Origin: Desulfobacterium sp.
GTDB taxonomy: Bacteria; Desulfobacterota; Desulfobacteria; Desulfobacterales; Desulfobacteraceae
Assembly: GCA_030145245.1 (NCBI GenBank)
Contig: JAQYWC010000025.1
Span: 124,001-188,000 of the forward strand
Direction: 5' to 3'
Length of the DNA stretch: 64,000 nucleotides
Below, piece by piece: positions 54,170 to 63,657 of the stretch. Made by a program: the position numbers and the translations under genes. Numbering within the stretch: the stretch's first letter is position 1; every line of letters begins with the position of its first letter. The notes under the pieces are model-generated. The model worked only from the letters and a program-made list of their open reading frames with translations, was not told the DNA's origin and did not search any database.

Positions 54170-55381
54170 ATGGAAAGTAATGGCACCTTTAACATCCTTA
54201 TGTATTCCCACGACACCTACGGACTCGGGCATATCCGGCGAACCATGGCCATTGCCGAACACCTGAGTTTCCCTGACACCAACATCCTCATCCTCACGGG
54301 ATCGCCCCTGGCAGGCAGGTTCACCTTTTCCCAGGGAGTCGACCATGTGCGCATTCCCGGGATGATCAAGCGGGCCAACGGGGACTATTTTCCCCTCTCC
54401 ATCAGGATTGATCCCAGACACGCCCTGGAGATCAGGAAGAGCATCATCCTTGCCACCGCACAAACCTTCCGGCCCGATGTCTTCATTGTTGACAAGGAGC
54501 CCCTGGGCCTGAAGCGGGAGGTGCTGCCCACCCTCCAGTGGATGAACACCCACCTGACAAAATGCCGGACGGTCCTGGGATTGAGGGACGTGATGGACGA
54601 TGCCGAAACGGTCAGGCAGAACTGGCGGGAAAAAGGGGTGTATGAAAACGTTGAGAAACTTTACAGCGAGGTGTGGGTCTACGGGGAGAAGGCCCTCTAC
54701 GATCCGGTTGTTGAGTACGCCATTCCCGGGACCATCGCTAATAAACTCATCTTTACCGGCTATATCCCAAGGAAGATTCCAAGCCCTGACGAGGTCCGGG
54801 AGATCCGCAAGGGGCTTGATATCGCACCGGAGGAGCGCCTGGTCACCGTGACCACCGGGGGAGGGGGGGACGGGTTTATGGTGCTGGATTCCTACCTTGC
54901 CATGCTCGAAACCATGGCCAAGGGGTCGGATACTCCTTTGTTCAAGAGCGTTCTTATCACCGGACCCTTTCTGTCCGAGGATGACAAGCGCGCCGTGCTG
55001 GAACGGGCCAGGGCTCTTGGGGTGATCGCCCATGGGTTCTTTACCGATATGGAGCAGCTTTTTTCAGCCTCGGATCTGGTGGTCTGTATGGGGGGGTACA
55101 ACACGGTTTGCGAAATTTTGTCCCAACAGACGCCGTCCCTGGTCATTCCAAGGGAGACGCCCCGGAAGGAGCAGCTCATCCGGGCCATGGCCATGGAAAA
55201 GAGAGGGCTTCTCGATTATATTCCCTGGGCCGGGGTGAGCCCTGAGTTGCTGGGGGAGAAGATCCTCGGGATCCTCGGCCATCCGGAACTGTTTCGCAAA
55301 GCCATGGCGGAATTCAAGCTGACCGGCATCCATCGGATCTGTTCCCGGATATCAACCTTCAGGGAGCGTATTATGCCGTGA
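54170..55381 (+). CDS. GT28-like (GT-B fold) glycosyltransferase
   Basis: A 403-residue GT-B glycosyltransferase without a signal peptide. The N-terminal domain opens ILMYSHDTYGLGHIRRTMAIAEHL with the GLGH loop of MurG-like enzymes. The C-terminal donor domain shows TTGGGGDG and FFTDMEQLFSASDLVVCMGGYNTVCEIL, a MurG/GT28-type nucleotide-sugar site. Many such enzymes use UDP-sugars, but donor and acceptor cannot be assigned. Its stop codon overlaps the permease start (GTGA). Confidence 0.9.
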   Translation: MESNGTFNILMYSHDTYGLGHIRRTMAIAEHLSFPDTNILILTGSPLAGRFTFSQGVDHVRIPGMIKRANGDYFPLSIRIDPRHALEIRKSIILATAQTFRPDVFIVDKEPLGLKREVLPTLQWMNTHLTKCRTVLGLRDVMDDAETVRQNWREKGVYENVEKLYSEVWVYGEKALYDPVVEYAIPGTIANKLIFTGYIPRKIPSPDEVREIRKGLDIAPEERLVTVTTGGGGDGFMVLDSYLAMLETMAKGSDTPLFKSVLITGPFLSEDDKRAVLERARALGVIAHGFFTDMEQLFSASDLVVCMGGYNTVCEILSQQTPSLVIPRETPRKEQLIRAMAMEKRGLLDYIPWAGVSPELLGEKILGILGHPELFRKAMAEFKLTGIHRICSRISTFRERIMP

Positions 55382-56058
55382 TCTCCTGGAACGGAAAAAA
55401 GGAGCGAAGACACCTCCGGTCCGGGCGCCAGGTGACCCTTCCCTTTCTCAAGTCAGTGGAGATCGCCGTCAAGAGCATCCGGGCGAGGTTTTTCCGTTCG
55501 TTCATCACCCTGTTGAGCCTGGTGCTTGCCATCTCGTTTTACAGTTATGTATCCGTCAACACCATTCTTTCCCAGGGGATGCGTCTGTCCCAGGATTTTC
55601 CTGCCGTGGAACAGCCGGTTCAGGAAGGGGATGGAGGGGTGGATCCGGCCAATGATCCAAAGCAGCGGTGGATTCTTTTTCTTTCGTTGCTGGTGTGTGT
55701 GGTGGGCATCGTCAACACCCAGCTCATGGCCGTGACCGAGCGGTTCAGGGAGATCGGTACCATGAAGTGCCTGGGGGCCCTGGACCGGTTCATCCTGAGG
55801 CTTTTCCTGATCGAGGCGACCATCCAGGGGGTGATCGGCGCCGCTGCCGGGGCGCTCCTTGGCACCCTGGTTTCGCTGGTGTGGTCGGTTTTACGGTTTG
55901 GCAGTCATCTGCTCATGGTGATCTCCTGGTCTGATATCGCCCTTTCCCTGGCATGGGCAATGGGGCTGGGGTGTCTGTTGAGCGTTATCGGCGTGCTGTA
56001 TCCTGCCCTTGTGGCGGCCAGGATGCAGCCGGTGGAGGCCATGAGGGGAAGGGAGTGA
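55378..56058 (+). CDS. minimal FtsX/MacB-type ABC permease
   Basis: A 226-residue FtsX-type permease with four helices (about 40-60, 98-116, 140-165, 195-217). The usual large periplasmic domain between helices 1 and 2 is reduced to about 35 residues. The coupling motif RFREIGTMKCLGA and the end PALVAARMQPVEAM are typical of the MacB/LolC superfamily. It would need a partner; the 1591-residue fusion downstream has a second FtsX module. GTG start, overlapping the glycosyltransferase stop. Confidence 0.9.
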   Translation: MISWNGKKERRHLRSGRQVTLPFLKSVEIAVKSIRARFFRSFITLLSLVLAISFYSYVSVNTILSQGMRLSQDFPAVEQPVQEGDGGVDPANDPKQRWILFLSLLVCVVGIVNTQLMAVTERFREIGTMKCLGALDRFILRLFLIEATIQGVIGAAAGALLGTLVSLVWSVLRFGSHLLMVISWSDIALSLAWAMGLGCLLSVIGVLYPALVAARMQPVEAMRGRE

Positions 56059-56137
56059 ATCCGGAAGGGGTAAGATAATGCTTACCGCCGTCCGGGAAAG
56101 CCGCCTTGGTCCATGGGGCCATGGGGAAGGAGTGAAT

Positions 56138-56872
56138 ATGGAAGGGGCCAGCCGAATCGTCCGGGTCGTCCGGGTGAAAAAGGACTTTACCATGGGAAGG
56201 AGCGTGGTCAGGGTGCTCAAGGGCATTGATCTTTCGATCCTTGCCGGCGAGTACATCTCCATCATGGGGCCTTCGGGCTCGGGCAAGAGCACCCTGTTTA
56301 ACATGATCGGGGGCCTTGACAAGCCCTCTTCCGGCGCCGTGTTCATCGACGAGGTGGATATTGCCCAGCTGGACGCCTATGAGCTGGCCTGGCTCCGTTG
56401 CCGGAAGATCGGCTATATCTTCCAGACCTTCAATATCATCCAGGTGATGACCGCCCTTGAAAATGTGACCCTGCCCATGGTGTTTGCCGGGGTTTCCCCC
56501 ATGGATGCCACGAAAAAGGGGATGGAACTCCTGGATCTGGTGGGGCTGAAGGAGCGGTTCAGCCACAAGCCGTCCGAGCTTTCCGGCGGCCAGCAACAGC
56601 GGGTGGCCGTGGCAAGGGCACTTGCCAACGATCCGGCCATCATCCTTGCGGACGAACCCACGGGCAACCTGGATCTTACCACCGGGGGGGAGATCATCGA
56701 TCTGTTGAAGAGGCTCAGCCTTGAAAAAAGGGTGACCGTCATCTCCGCCACCCACGACTTTAAGATGCTCAACGTGTCTGACCGGGTGGTGTGGATCGAG
56801 GACGGCAGGATCGACAAAATCGAGAACAGGGATGAACTCTCCATCTCCATGGGGAAAATAGGAGATCTGTGA
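56138..56872 (+). CDS. LolD/MacB-type ABC ATPase
   Basis: A 244-residue ATPase: Walker A GPSGSGKST, Q-loop YIFQTFN, signature LSGGQQQRVAVARAL, Walker B IILADEPTGNLD, switch His in SATHD. This set is typical of the MacB/LolD/FtsE class that works with FtsX-type permeases. It sits between the minimal permease and the giant fusion permease, which it probably serves together. The ATG at 56138 follows AAGGAG; the 5' leader contains an imperfect copy of the end of the permease gene. Confidence 0.93.
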   Translation: MEGASRIVRVVRVKKDFTMGRSVVRVLKGIDLSILAGEYISIMGPSGSGKSTLFNMIGGLDKPSSGAVFIDEVDIAQLDAYELAWLRCRKIGYIFQTFNIIQVMTALENVTLPMVFAGVSPMDATKKGMELLDLVGLKERFSHKPSELSGGQQQRVAVARALANDPAIILADEPTGNLDLTTGGEIIDLLKRLSLEKRVTVISATHDFKMLNVSDRVVWIEDGRIDKIENRDELSISMGKIGDL

Positions 56873-56873
56873 G

Positions 56874-59800
56874 TTGAAACGATGGCTTCAAAAACCGGGG
56901 GTGCTGATAATTTTTGCTGTAACCGTGGTTGTTCTTGGAACGGCCCGGGGTTCTGCAGCCGACGATCCCGGCTATTTCAGGGAGGTGGTCCAAACCCTGG
57001 CAAGCTTCGGGGAGAGGCGCCCGGGCAGCCCGGGGGCCCGGAAGGCGGCCCGGTTTATCCAGGAAGAGTTTGAACGGCTGGGGTTTGAAACCCGGGGGAG
57101 CCACAGGTTTTCCCTGCCGGCCATCACCGGCGGCAAGGCCGGCATTACCCTGGTGGCAACAGGGGCCAGCCATGGGATCGATCCATTGCTTGGCAATGTT
57201 ATCTCGCCCCCCACCATGGGCCCGCCCGGCATGGCAGCACACCTTGTATATGTGGGAGACGGCGGGATCGGGGCGTTCAACAATAAAACCATTGCCAACG
57301 CCTGTGTGCTCATGGACCTTGATTCCGGCAGGAACTGGCTCAATGCCCTTGCCCTTGGGGCAAAGGCCCTGATCTATCTCAGCCCGGAAGAGACCGACAG
57401 GTTCCTGTATGAAGATAAGATGGAGCTGTCTCCGGTCCGGTTTCCCCGCTTTGTCATGGCCCGTTCCAGGGCGGAAAAACTGTTCGGCGATCTTGATTCC
57501 CTTGGAACTGCCCGGGAAAAGGTGACGGTGGGGTTGACCTCGGATCTTGCCTGGCACCGTGTCCAGGGTGAGAATCTCTACTGCCTGGTGCCGGGAACCG
57601 CCCTTGACCCGGAGATCATCGTGGTGGAGGGGTTCTACGATACCTCAGCCTTTGTGGCGGGCCGTTCCCCCGGGGCTGACCAGGCCTGCTCCATGGCAAC
57701 CCTGCTTGAGCTTGCCCGCTATCTCAGGGACCATCCCCCCAAGCGGTCGGTCCTGTTGATAGCCACCGCAGGCCACGGCGCAAGCCTTGCCGGAATGCGG
57801 GAGATCCTTTGGAGCTTTACGGAGAAACAAAAATCCCTGAACGCCATGATGGATCGCCTTGATGGCGTCATTGAGGCGTCCGGTCGCTCGGTTTCAGCCC
57901 TGGCTGGCTTCCAGGCCATGGAACATCCCGACTGCAAAGGGTTTTTATCGATCCTGGAGCATGTTGCCGAGGATATCAAAGCCAGGGTGGAGGGGCTGAA
58001 CAGCCGGCTGATGCAGCTCAGGCTTGCCGGTGTCGACCAGGATAATCTGATACCGTCCCTGGCACGGGAGCGGATGATGCTCAAGCAGCTTTCCTGGAAA
58101 TCCGGGGATCAACCCCTTACCCTTGCGGAGAAAAAACTGGTGGCAGCCCTTGTGCCCATGGCTGTCACCCGGTTGGAGCGAAAGAGCAGGGATGCCTGGA
58201 ACCAGAAGAAAAACCTCGATTCCTCCCTGGGGCTGAGGCATCTTATTGGTGACCGCAGGATACGGCTCTTCATCTCCCTGCATCTTTCCAGCCACGGCAA
58301 CGGGGTGGGGGCCTTTAACCGGGGCGGGCTCTACCCCATCAAGGAGACCATCAACCCCTATCCGCCCTATGCCAGGCTTGACAGGGTGCTTGCCAATGCC
58401 GCGAAGACCCTTGACCGGCAACTGAACATGCCGGGGTTCTTCAAGGATACCCTGCGCCCCAGTTTCCAGCGGTCCTGGGACAGCCTTTTGTTTGACACGC
58501 CGGCTCTGGGTGGGGAGGTGAGCCAGCTGGCAGGCTTCCTCGGCTTAAGCCTTGTAACGGTATCTGATGCCCGGCCCCTGTGGGGAACGCCCCATGACCG
58601 GGTGCCCCGGGTGGACTTCAGCAACGCCCGGGCCCAGAGCCGGTACATAACAAAGATGATCGCCCTTGTGGCCGCAGCCCCGGAACTTGCCACGGGCCGT
58701 CAGCCCAGGAACGGTTTTGCCACCATCAAAGGCCGGGCCAATTTTTTGCGTGCAGGCGAGCTCTTTGCCGACGCACCGGCGGCCCAAACAATGATTCTCT
58801 CCTTCCAGGGGCCTGGCATCCGTCACGCCATGGCAGATGAAACCGGCCTTTTTTACATCAAGGGGGTGGCGGATAAAAAGCATGCGCTCCACAAGGTGAT
58901 CCTCGAGGGATACCGGTTCGACCCTGGCACCGGAAGGGTGGTGTGGGCCGTTGACAAGAAAAAGACCTCAAAGACGGGGTACCGGGTCAAGGTCAACCGG
59001 TTGAGCAACGAGACCGACCTTGTGATCTTTCCCTGTCGCCAGACAACCCTTGTCAACCTCCTGGAGCCGAGAACCTTTGAGTACATGACAAAGATCCAGG
59101 TGCTGGACGGCCTGTTCGACGCCCCGCCCATCCGGTACTGGTTCAGCCGGATCGACACCCGGGCCTCGACCCTCTGCTCCCTTTTTTTGCCGCCCGGCTC
59201 CTCCCTGAAGCTGACCCTTTCGGACACGCTACTCACAAAGAAGCTGGTCCTCACCAATGCCGATCCAAATCATCCCCGGGGAAGCGGCTATGATATGGAT
59301 CTCCATCCCCTGATCGCCCCCACCCAATTTCTTGGGGCCAGGGACATGTGGGCCCTGCTGAACCCCAGGATCGATAACCTTGAGGAAAAGGGGATCAACA
59401 ACCAGAAGATCAGGGATCTCAGAACCCGGGGCAACCTTGCCCTTGATGAGGCGATCCGCTTTCGCGGGGCCGGGCTTTATGATGGGTTCTTCCGGGCCTC
59501 AGGAACGGCCCTGGCCCTGGCAGGCAGGGTTTACCGCCATGTGGAGACGGTCCAGAAGGATGTGCTGTTCGGGGTGCTCTTCTACATCGCTCTCTTTGTT
59601 CCCTTTGCCTTCTGCCTGGAGCGGTTTCTCTTCGGGTTCGCCAACATCTACAAGCGGATTATTGCGTTCCTCTGCATTCTTCTTCTTCTTATTGGGGTGA
59701 TATATAAGGTTCATCCCGCCTTTGAGCTTGCCTACTCCCCCCTGGTGGTGATCCTAGCCTTTTTCATCCTCTCCCTGTCCGCCCTGGTCAGTTGGATCAT

Positions 59801-61649
59801 CTTTCGCAGGTTTGAAGAGGAGCTCAAGGGGGAGGGGCAATCCATGGGGGAGGGGACCGAGATCGGTCTTTTCAAGGCCTTTTCCGCCTCGTTTTTCATG
59901 GGGGTCGCCAACCTGAGGCGCCGGCGCATGCGAACCGTTCTCACCTGCACCACCCTTGTGATCCTCACCTTTACCATCATGAGCTTCACCTCGGTCAGGA
60001 ATATCCGCAAACACACCCGGATGGTGTTTGACGACCATGCACCCTACCAGGGCATGCTCATGAAAAAGCTCAACTGGAAGCCCTTTCCCGAATCCGGTGT
60101 CAAGATCCTTGGGAACGCCCTTGACTCCCCTAATATCACCGCCCCCAGGGCCTGGCTCGAAGCCCGGGACAGGACCCGGGCGCTGGCGGTTCCCATCCGG
60201 TTCGGGAACGCCCATGCCACGGCCCACGGCCTCATGGGGCTGTCTACCCTGGAGCCACAGGTGTCGGGCCTTGGCCTCCATGGGCTGCAAGGCCAATGGT
60301 TTACGGGGGAGGAGCGCTACACGGCAATGATTTCAGAGACCATGGCCCGGCAGCTGAACCTTGATGCCGCCGACATCGGCAGTGCTATGATCGAGCTCTG
60401 GTCCCTTCCCTTCCGGGTGGTGGCCGTGTTTAACGAAAAAGCCTTTGACGGTTTCAGGGACCTGGACGGAGAACCCTTGAGTCCTGTGATCTTCCCGGAC
60501 GAGGTGTTCCAGCAGACCACCCAGGCTGAAATGGACGCCATGGAGTCGGGGCAGGATGTCAAGGCGTTCCAGAGCCGGTACCGGCACCTTGGCTTTGACA
60601 GGACCGTGATCATCCCCCACAAGACCCTTGTCTCCATGGGCGGTCGTTCCGTCTCCGTTGCCATCAGGTCAGGGGGGGATATCAAGGCAATGGGTAAAAA
60701 TCTGGTGGACCGGTTCGGGCTGTGGCTCTTTTCCGGGGAAAAGGACGGGGTCTATCTCTACAGCGCCAGCGACACCCTGGACTACAGCGGCATCCCCAAC
60801 ATCCTTGTGCCCATTCTGATCTCCGTGTTCATCGTTCTCAACACCATGATCGGAAGCGTCTACGAGCGGAAATCGGAGATCGCCATCTACACCTCGGTGG
60901 GCATGGCACCCCTCCATGTCTCCATCCTCTTCATTGCTGAGGCCCTCTCCTATGCCGTGCTGAGCGTGGTGCTGGGGTATGTTTTTGCCCAGGGTTTTGC
61001 CACACTCTTTGCCGGGACATGGGTGCTTCGCGGCATCACCGTGAACTACTCCTCCCTTGCCGGGGTGGCGGCCATGGTCATGGTGATGGGGGTGGTGATT
61101 GTCTCGGCCATCTATCCCTCACGGGTGGCCGCAAAAATCGCCATCCCGGATGTGGAAAAGTCCTGGCGGCTTTCCATCTCCAAGGGGGATCACATGGTCA
61201 TTGATCTGCCGTTTCTGATGAAGCGGGGGGAGGAGATAAGCGCCGCAGGCTATCTGTACGATTATCTGTCTGCCCACAGGGAGATCTCCCATGATGTGTT
61301 CACCGCAGACGACCTTGTGGTGAATGACCCCATGAAGCAGGAGGAGGGCAGCTCCATACCCGTGTTCTCCATTGATTTCAGGGCCTGGGTCTCTCCCTTT
61401 GACCTGGGGCTGATGCAGGACGTCACCCTGACCTTCCGGGAAAGTGTTTTCCATCCGGGATATGTTGCCATTGCCATGGAGATCACCCGGCGGGCCGGGG
61501 AGCATAATGCCTGGTGCCGGGCCAACCAGCGCTTTGTGAACCGCATCCGAAAGCAGCTCATGATCTGGCGCTCCCTGGACGGGGAGCAGAAAAAGGTGTG
61601 GATCGGTTTTTTCTGTTTTCTTGCCGACAGGAGGATAGAGCATGTCTGA
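56874..61649 (+). CDS. fusion of degenerate M28-peptidase-like ectodomain with FtsX-type permease
   Basis: A 1591-residue membrane protein. A signal anchor (about 1-28) leads to a large ectodomain. Its first part looks like an M28 metallopeptidase (SFGERRPGSPGARKAARFIQEEF; EGFYDTSAF; GADQACSMATLLELARYL), but the metal and catalytic residues are changed: HxD is FYD, the bridging Asp is displaced in GADQACS, and the EE pair is GH. A carboxypeptidase-regulatory-like strand region lies near 615-705. Three helices (about 893-965) precede an FtsX module with helix 1 near 1018, a periplasmic domain, helices at about 1305, 1348 and 1392, and a 170-residue cytoplasmic tail. TTG start, 1 bp after the ATPase. 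Probably an export or mechanotransmission permease with a ligand-binding pseudo-peptidase. Confidence 0.82.
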   Translation: MKRWLQKPGVLIIFAVTVVVLGTARGSAADDPGYFREVVQTLASFGERRPGSPGARKAARFIQEEFERLGFETRGSHRFSLPAITGGKAGITLVATGASHGIDPLLGNVISPPTMGPPGMAAHLVYVGDGGIGAFNNKTIANACVLMDLDSGRNWLNALALGAKALIYLSPEETDRFLYEDKMELSPVRFPRFVMARSRAEKLFGDLDSLGTAREKVTVGLTSDLAWHRVQGENLYCLVPGTALDPEIIVVEGFYDTSAFVAGRSPGADQACSMATLLELARYLRDHPPKRSVLLIATAGHGASLAGMREILWSFTEKQKSLNAMMDRLDGVIEASGRSVSALAGFQAMEHPDCKGFLSILEHVAEDIKARVEGLNSRLMQLRLAGVDQDNLIPSLARERMMLKQLSWKSGDQPLTLAEKKLVAALVPMAVTRLERKSRDAWNQKKNLDSSLGLRHLIGDRRIRLFISLHLSSHGNGVGAFNRGGLYPIKETINPYPPYARLDRVLANAAKTLDRQLNMPGFFKDTLRPSFQRSWDSLLFDTPALGGEVSQLAGFLGLSLVTVSDARPLWGTPHDRVPRVDFSNARAQSRYITKMIALVAAAPELATGRQPRNGFATIKGRANFLRAGELFADAPAAQTMILSFQGPGIRHAMADETGLFYIKGVADKKHALHKVILEGYRFDPGTGRVVWAVDKKKTSKTGYRVKVNRLSNETDLVIFPCRQTTLVNLLEPRTFEYMTKIQVLDGLFDAPPIRYWFSRIDTRASTLCSLFLPPGSSLKLTLSDTLLTKKLVLTNADPNHPRGSGYDMDLHPLIAPTQFLGARDMWALLNPRIDNLEEKGINNQKIRDLRTRGNLALDEAIRFRGAGLYDGFFRASGTALALAGRVYRHVETVQKDVLFGVLFYIALFVPFAFCLERFLFGFANIYKRIIAFLCILLLLIGVIYKVHPAFELAYSPLVVILAFFILSLSALVSWIIFRRFEEELKGEGQSMGEGTEIGLFKAFSASFFMGVANLRRRRMRTVLTCTTLVILTFTIMSFTSVRNIRKHTRMVFDDHAPYQGMLMKKLNWKPFPESGVKILGNALDSPNITAPRAWLEARDRTRALAVPIRFGNAHATAHGLMGLSTLEPQVSGLGLHGLQGQWFTGEERYTAMISETMARQLNLDAADIGSAMIELWSLPFRVVAVFNEKAFDGFRDLDGEPLSPVIFPDEVFQQTTQAEMDAMESGQDVKAFQSRYRHLGFDRTVIIPHKTLVSMGGRSVSVAIRSGGDIKAMGKNLVDRFGLWLFSGEKDGVYLYSASDTLDYSGIPNILVPILISVFIVLNTMIGSVYERKSEIAIYTSVGMAPLHVSILFIAEALSYAVLSVVLGYVFAQGFATLFAGTWVLRGITVNYSSLAGVAAMVMVMGVVIVSAIYPSRVAAKIAIPDVEKSWRLSISKGDHMVIDLPFLMKRGEEISAAGYLYDYLSAHREISHDVFTADDLVVNDPMKQEEGSSIPVFSIDFRAWVSPFDLGLMQDVTLTFRESVFHPGYVAIAMEITRRAGEHNAWCRANQRFVNRIRKQLMIWRSLDGEQKKVWIGFFCFLADRRIEHV

Positions 61650-63633
61650 CCGTGCCGACAACCGGGTGATCCGCCCCAGGGCCTTTATACTGGGTCTTTT
61701 TCTGGCCATGGTGATCTGCGCACTGACCCCCTTCAACAACCTCTACCGACAGGCAACGCCGTTGGGGGGCGGCTATTTTCCCCTGGCACCTTTTTACATC
61801 CTTGTGTGGATGACGGTGTTGACGGCCCTGGCCCGGCGGCTTTTTCCCGGCCGGACCATCATGACCGGGCTTGAGCTGATCTTCACCTGGATGCTCATGG
61901 TGCTTGTGGCAGGCATCGCCTACACGGGATTTGCCAGGACTTTTTTCATCAATATCACCGCCCCCCTCTACTTTGGTGCAACCGATCAAAAGTGGCAGAC
62001 CCTCCTCTCCCCGCTTTTATCCGACGCTCTTTTTCCCAAGGACAAGGGGGCCGTGGAGATGCTCTATAACGGCCTGGAAGGGGGGCGGAACATGGGGTGG
62101 TTCGAACTTGCCGCAGCCGTTCCCTGGAGGGCCTGGGCCGGTCCGTTTCTCTCCTGGGGACTGTTCATGGTGTGTGCCTATGTCTTGATGCTTTCTCTCA
62201 TCAACCTGATCAACCGCCAGGCAACCGTTAACGAGCGGATGAACTTTCCGTTGCTCATCGTTCCCAAGATGATGGAGCAGGCCGTGAACCAGAGCCGGGT
62301 GGGACCGTTCTTCAAGAACCGGTTTCTGCTGACGGGCATGGCCATCCCGGTTTTCCTCCACAGCCTCAACGGGCTGAATTTCTATTTCCCCTGGGTACCC
62401 CAGATCAACACCCTGGTCCTGGCCGGATCCTATTTCCCAAGGCAGGGAATATTTGCCGGCTTTGTCAAGCTCAAGCTCTACTTCTATCCCGCCTTTATCG
62501 GGTTTGCCTATCTTGCCTCAAAGCAGGTGTCGTTCTCGTTCTGGTTCTTCTTTTTCCTCGGGGCGCTTTTCACCGGACTCCTCAAGGTCACGGGCCACAG
62601 CTTTCCCGCATCCGAGCTTGGCATCACCTTCGGTCCCACCCTTTCAAGGCCGGAAGAGACCCAGATGATCGGCGCATTTATTGTGTTCTTCCTGTTTCTT
62701 CTCTGGCTTGCCCGTTTCTACTTTAAGGAGGTGGTGCAGCACGCTTTTTTCATGGAAACCGATCATCCTTCCGTGCCCCAGGCGCGATGGGACAGGATGG
62801 TGTTCTGGGCAACCCTTATCTCCTTTTTCGCCCTGGTTGCCTGGCTTGTGTTCCACGGGATGAATTTTATCGGGGCCGTGGTCCTGCTTCTTTTTTTCAT
62901 GATGTTCATGATGGTGGCCACCCGGGTGGTCTGCCAGGGCGGGGTGACCTATTTCACCCTTACCGTGGCTCCTTTGGACGCCCTCAACACCCTGGTGGGC
63001 CTGAAGATCTTTTCCAGCCTCGGGCTGCTGCTGGCCGGGGTGACCCAGAAGGTGCTCTTCGTGGATCTCAGGGAGTCGGTGCTGCCCTCCATTCTCCACA
63101 CCCACCGGGTGGCAAGAAGGGTGCGCTCCCAGGGAATGATCGCAGGGGCAATATTCGTTGCCATGGTGGTTTGTTTAGGGGTGTCGGCCGTTGCCATGGT
63201 GCTTTTGTGCTACCGGTACGGGATACGGGAGCTGGGGCTTGACTGGGCCACCCGGACCACGGTGTCGGTTTACAACAATCTTGTTCCCCTGATCCACGAC
63301 CCTCCCGGCCAGGGGGATTCCATTCGATGGTTTGCCCTTATGGGGGCCATGGTCATGGTTGTACTGGTGGTGGGCTACCATCGGTTTTACTGGTGGCCCC
63401 TCCATCCCATCGGCTACCTTATGGTCTATAGTTCGGCCATGAAGATCCTCTGGCTCAGTTTCTTCATCGGCTGGATCTTCAACGCCCTGTGCATGCGCTA
63501 CGGAGGGGTGACCCTGTATAAGCGTATGCGCTATTTTTTCGTTGGATTGATCCTGGGGGATTTCCTCATGGGAGGGACTTTTGCCGTAATCGGCTTCTTC
63601 ACCCGGACCGGGTATCAGGTGCTTCCGGGATAG
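61642..63633 (+). CDS. large polytopic membrane protein, OPT/DUF6785-like
   Basis: A 663-residue protein with about 14-16 hydrophobic segments and no signal peptide. It resembles OPT-like membrane proteins annotated as DUF6785 in databases (from memory). Recognisable features are RPRAFILGLFLAMVICALTPFNNLYRQATPLGGGYFPLAPF at the start and the tail HRFYWWPLHPIGYLM...LSFFIGWIFNALCMRYGG. No ATP-binding or catalytic motif is visible. It overlaps the giant permease by 8 bp (ATGTCTGA), so translation is coupled and a functional link is likely. Confidence 0.75.
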   Translation: MSDRADNRVIRPRAFILGLFLAMVICALTPFNNLYRQATPLGGGYFPLAPFYILVWMTVLTALARRLFPGRTIMTGLELIFTWMLMVLVAGIAYTGFARTFFINITAPLYFGATDQKWQTLLSPLLSDALFPKDKGAVEMLYNGLEGGRNMGWFELAAAVPWRAWAGPFLSWGLFMVCAYVLMLSLINLINRQATVNERMNFPLLIVPKMMEQAVNQSRVGPFFKNRFLLTGMAIPVFLHSLNGLNFYFPWVPQINTLVLAGSYFPRQGIFAGFVKLKLYFYPAFIGFAYLASKQVSFSFWFFFFLGALFTGLLKVTGHSFPASELGITFGPTLSRPEETQMIGAFIVFFLFLLWLARFYFKEVVQHAFFMETDHPSVPQARWDRMVFWATLISFFALVAWLVFHGMNFIGAVVLLLFFMMFMMVATRVVCQGGVTYFTLTVAPLDALNTLVGLKIFSSLGLLLAGVTQKVLFVDLRESVLPSILHTHRVARRVRSQGMIAGAIFVAMVVCLGVSAVAMVLLCYRYGIRELGLDWATRTTVSVYNNLVPLIHDPPGQGDSIRWFALMGAMVMVVLVVGYHRFYWWPLHPIGYLMVYSSAMKILWLSFFIGWIFNALCMRYGGVTLYKRMRYFFVGLILGDFLMGGTFAVIGFFTRTGYQVLPG

Positions 63634-63657
63634 GCAGGAGACCAAGGAGATACAGGC

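Noticed and set aside
53981-55033. 350-residue minus-strand reading frame
   Set aside because: Antisense to the GSCFA and glycosyltransferase genes, which have clear motifs and ribosome-binding sites.
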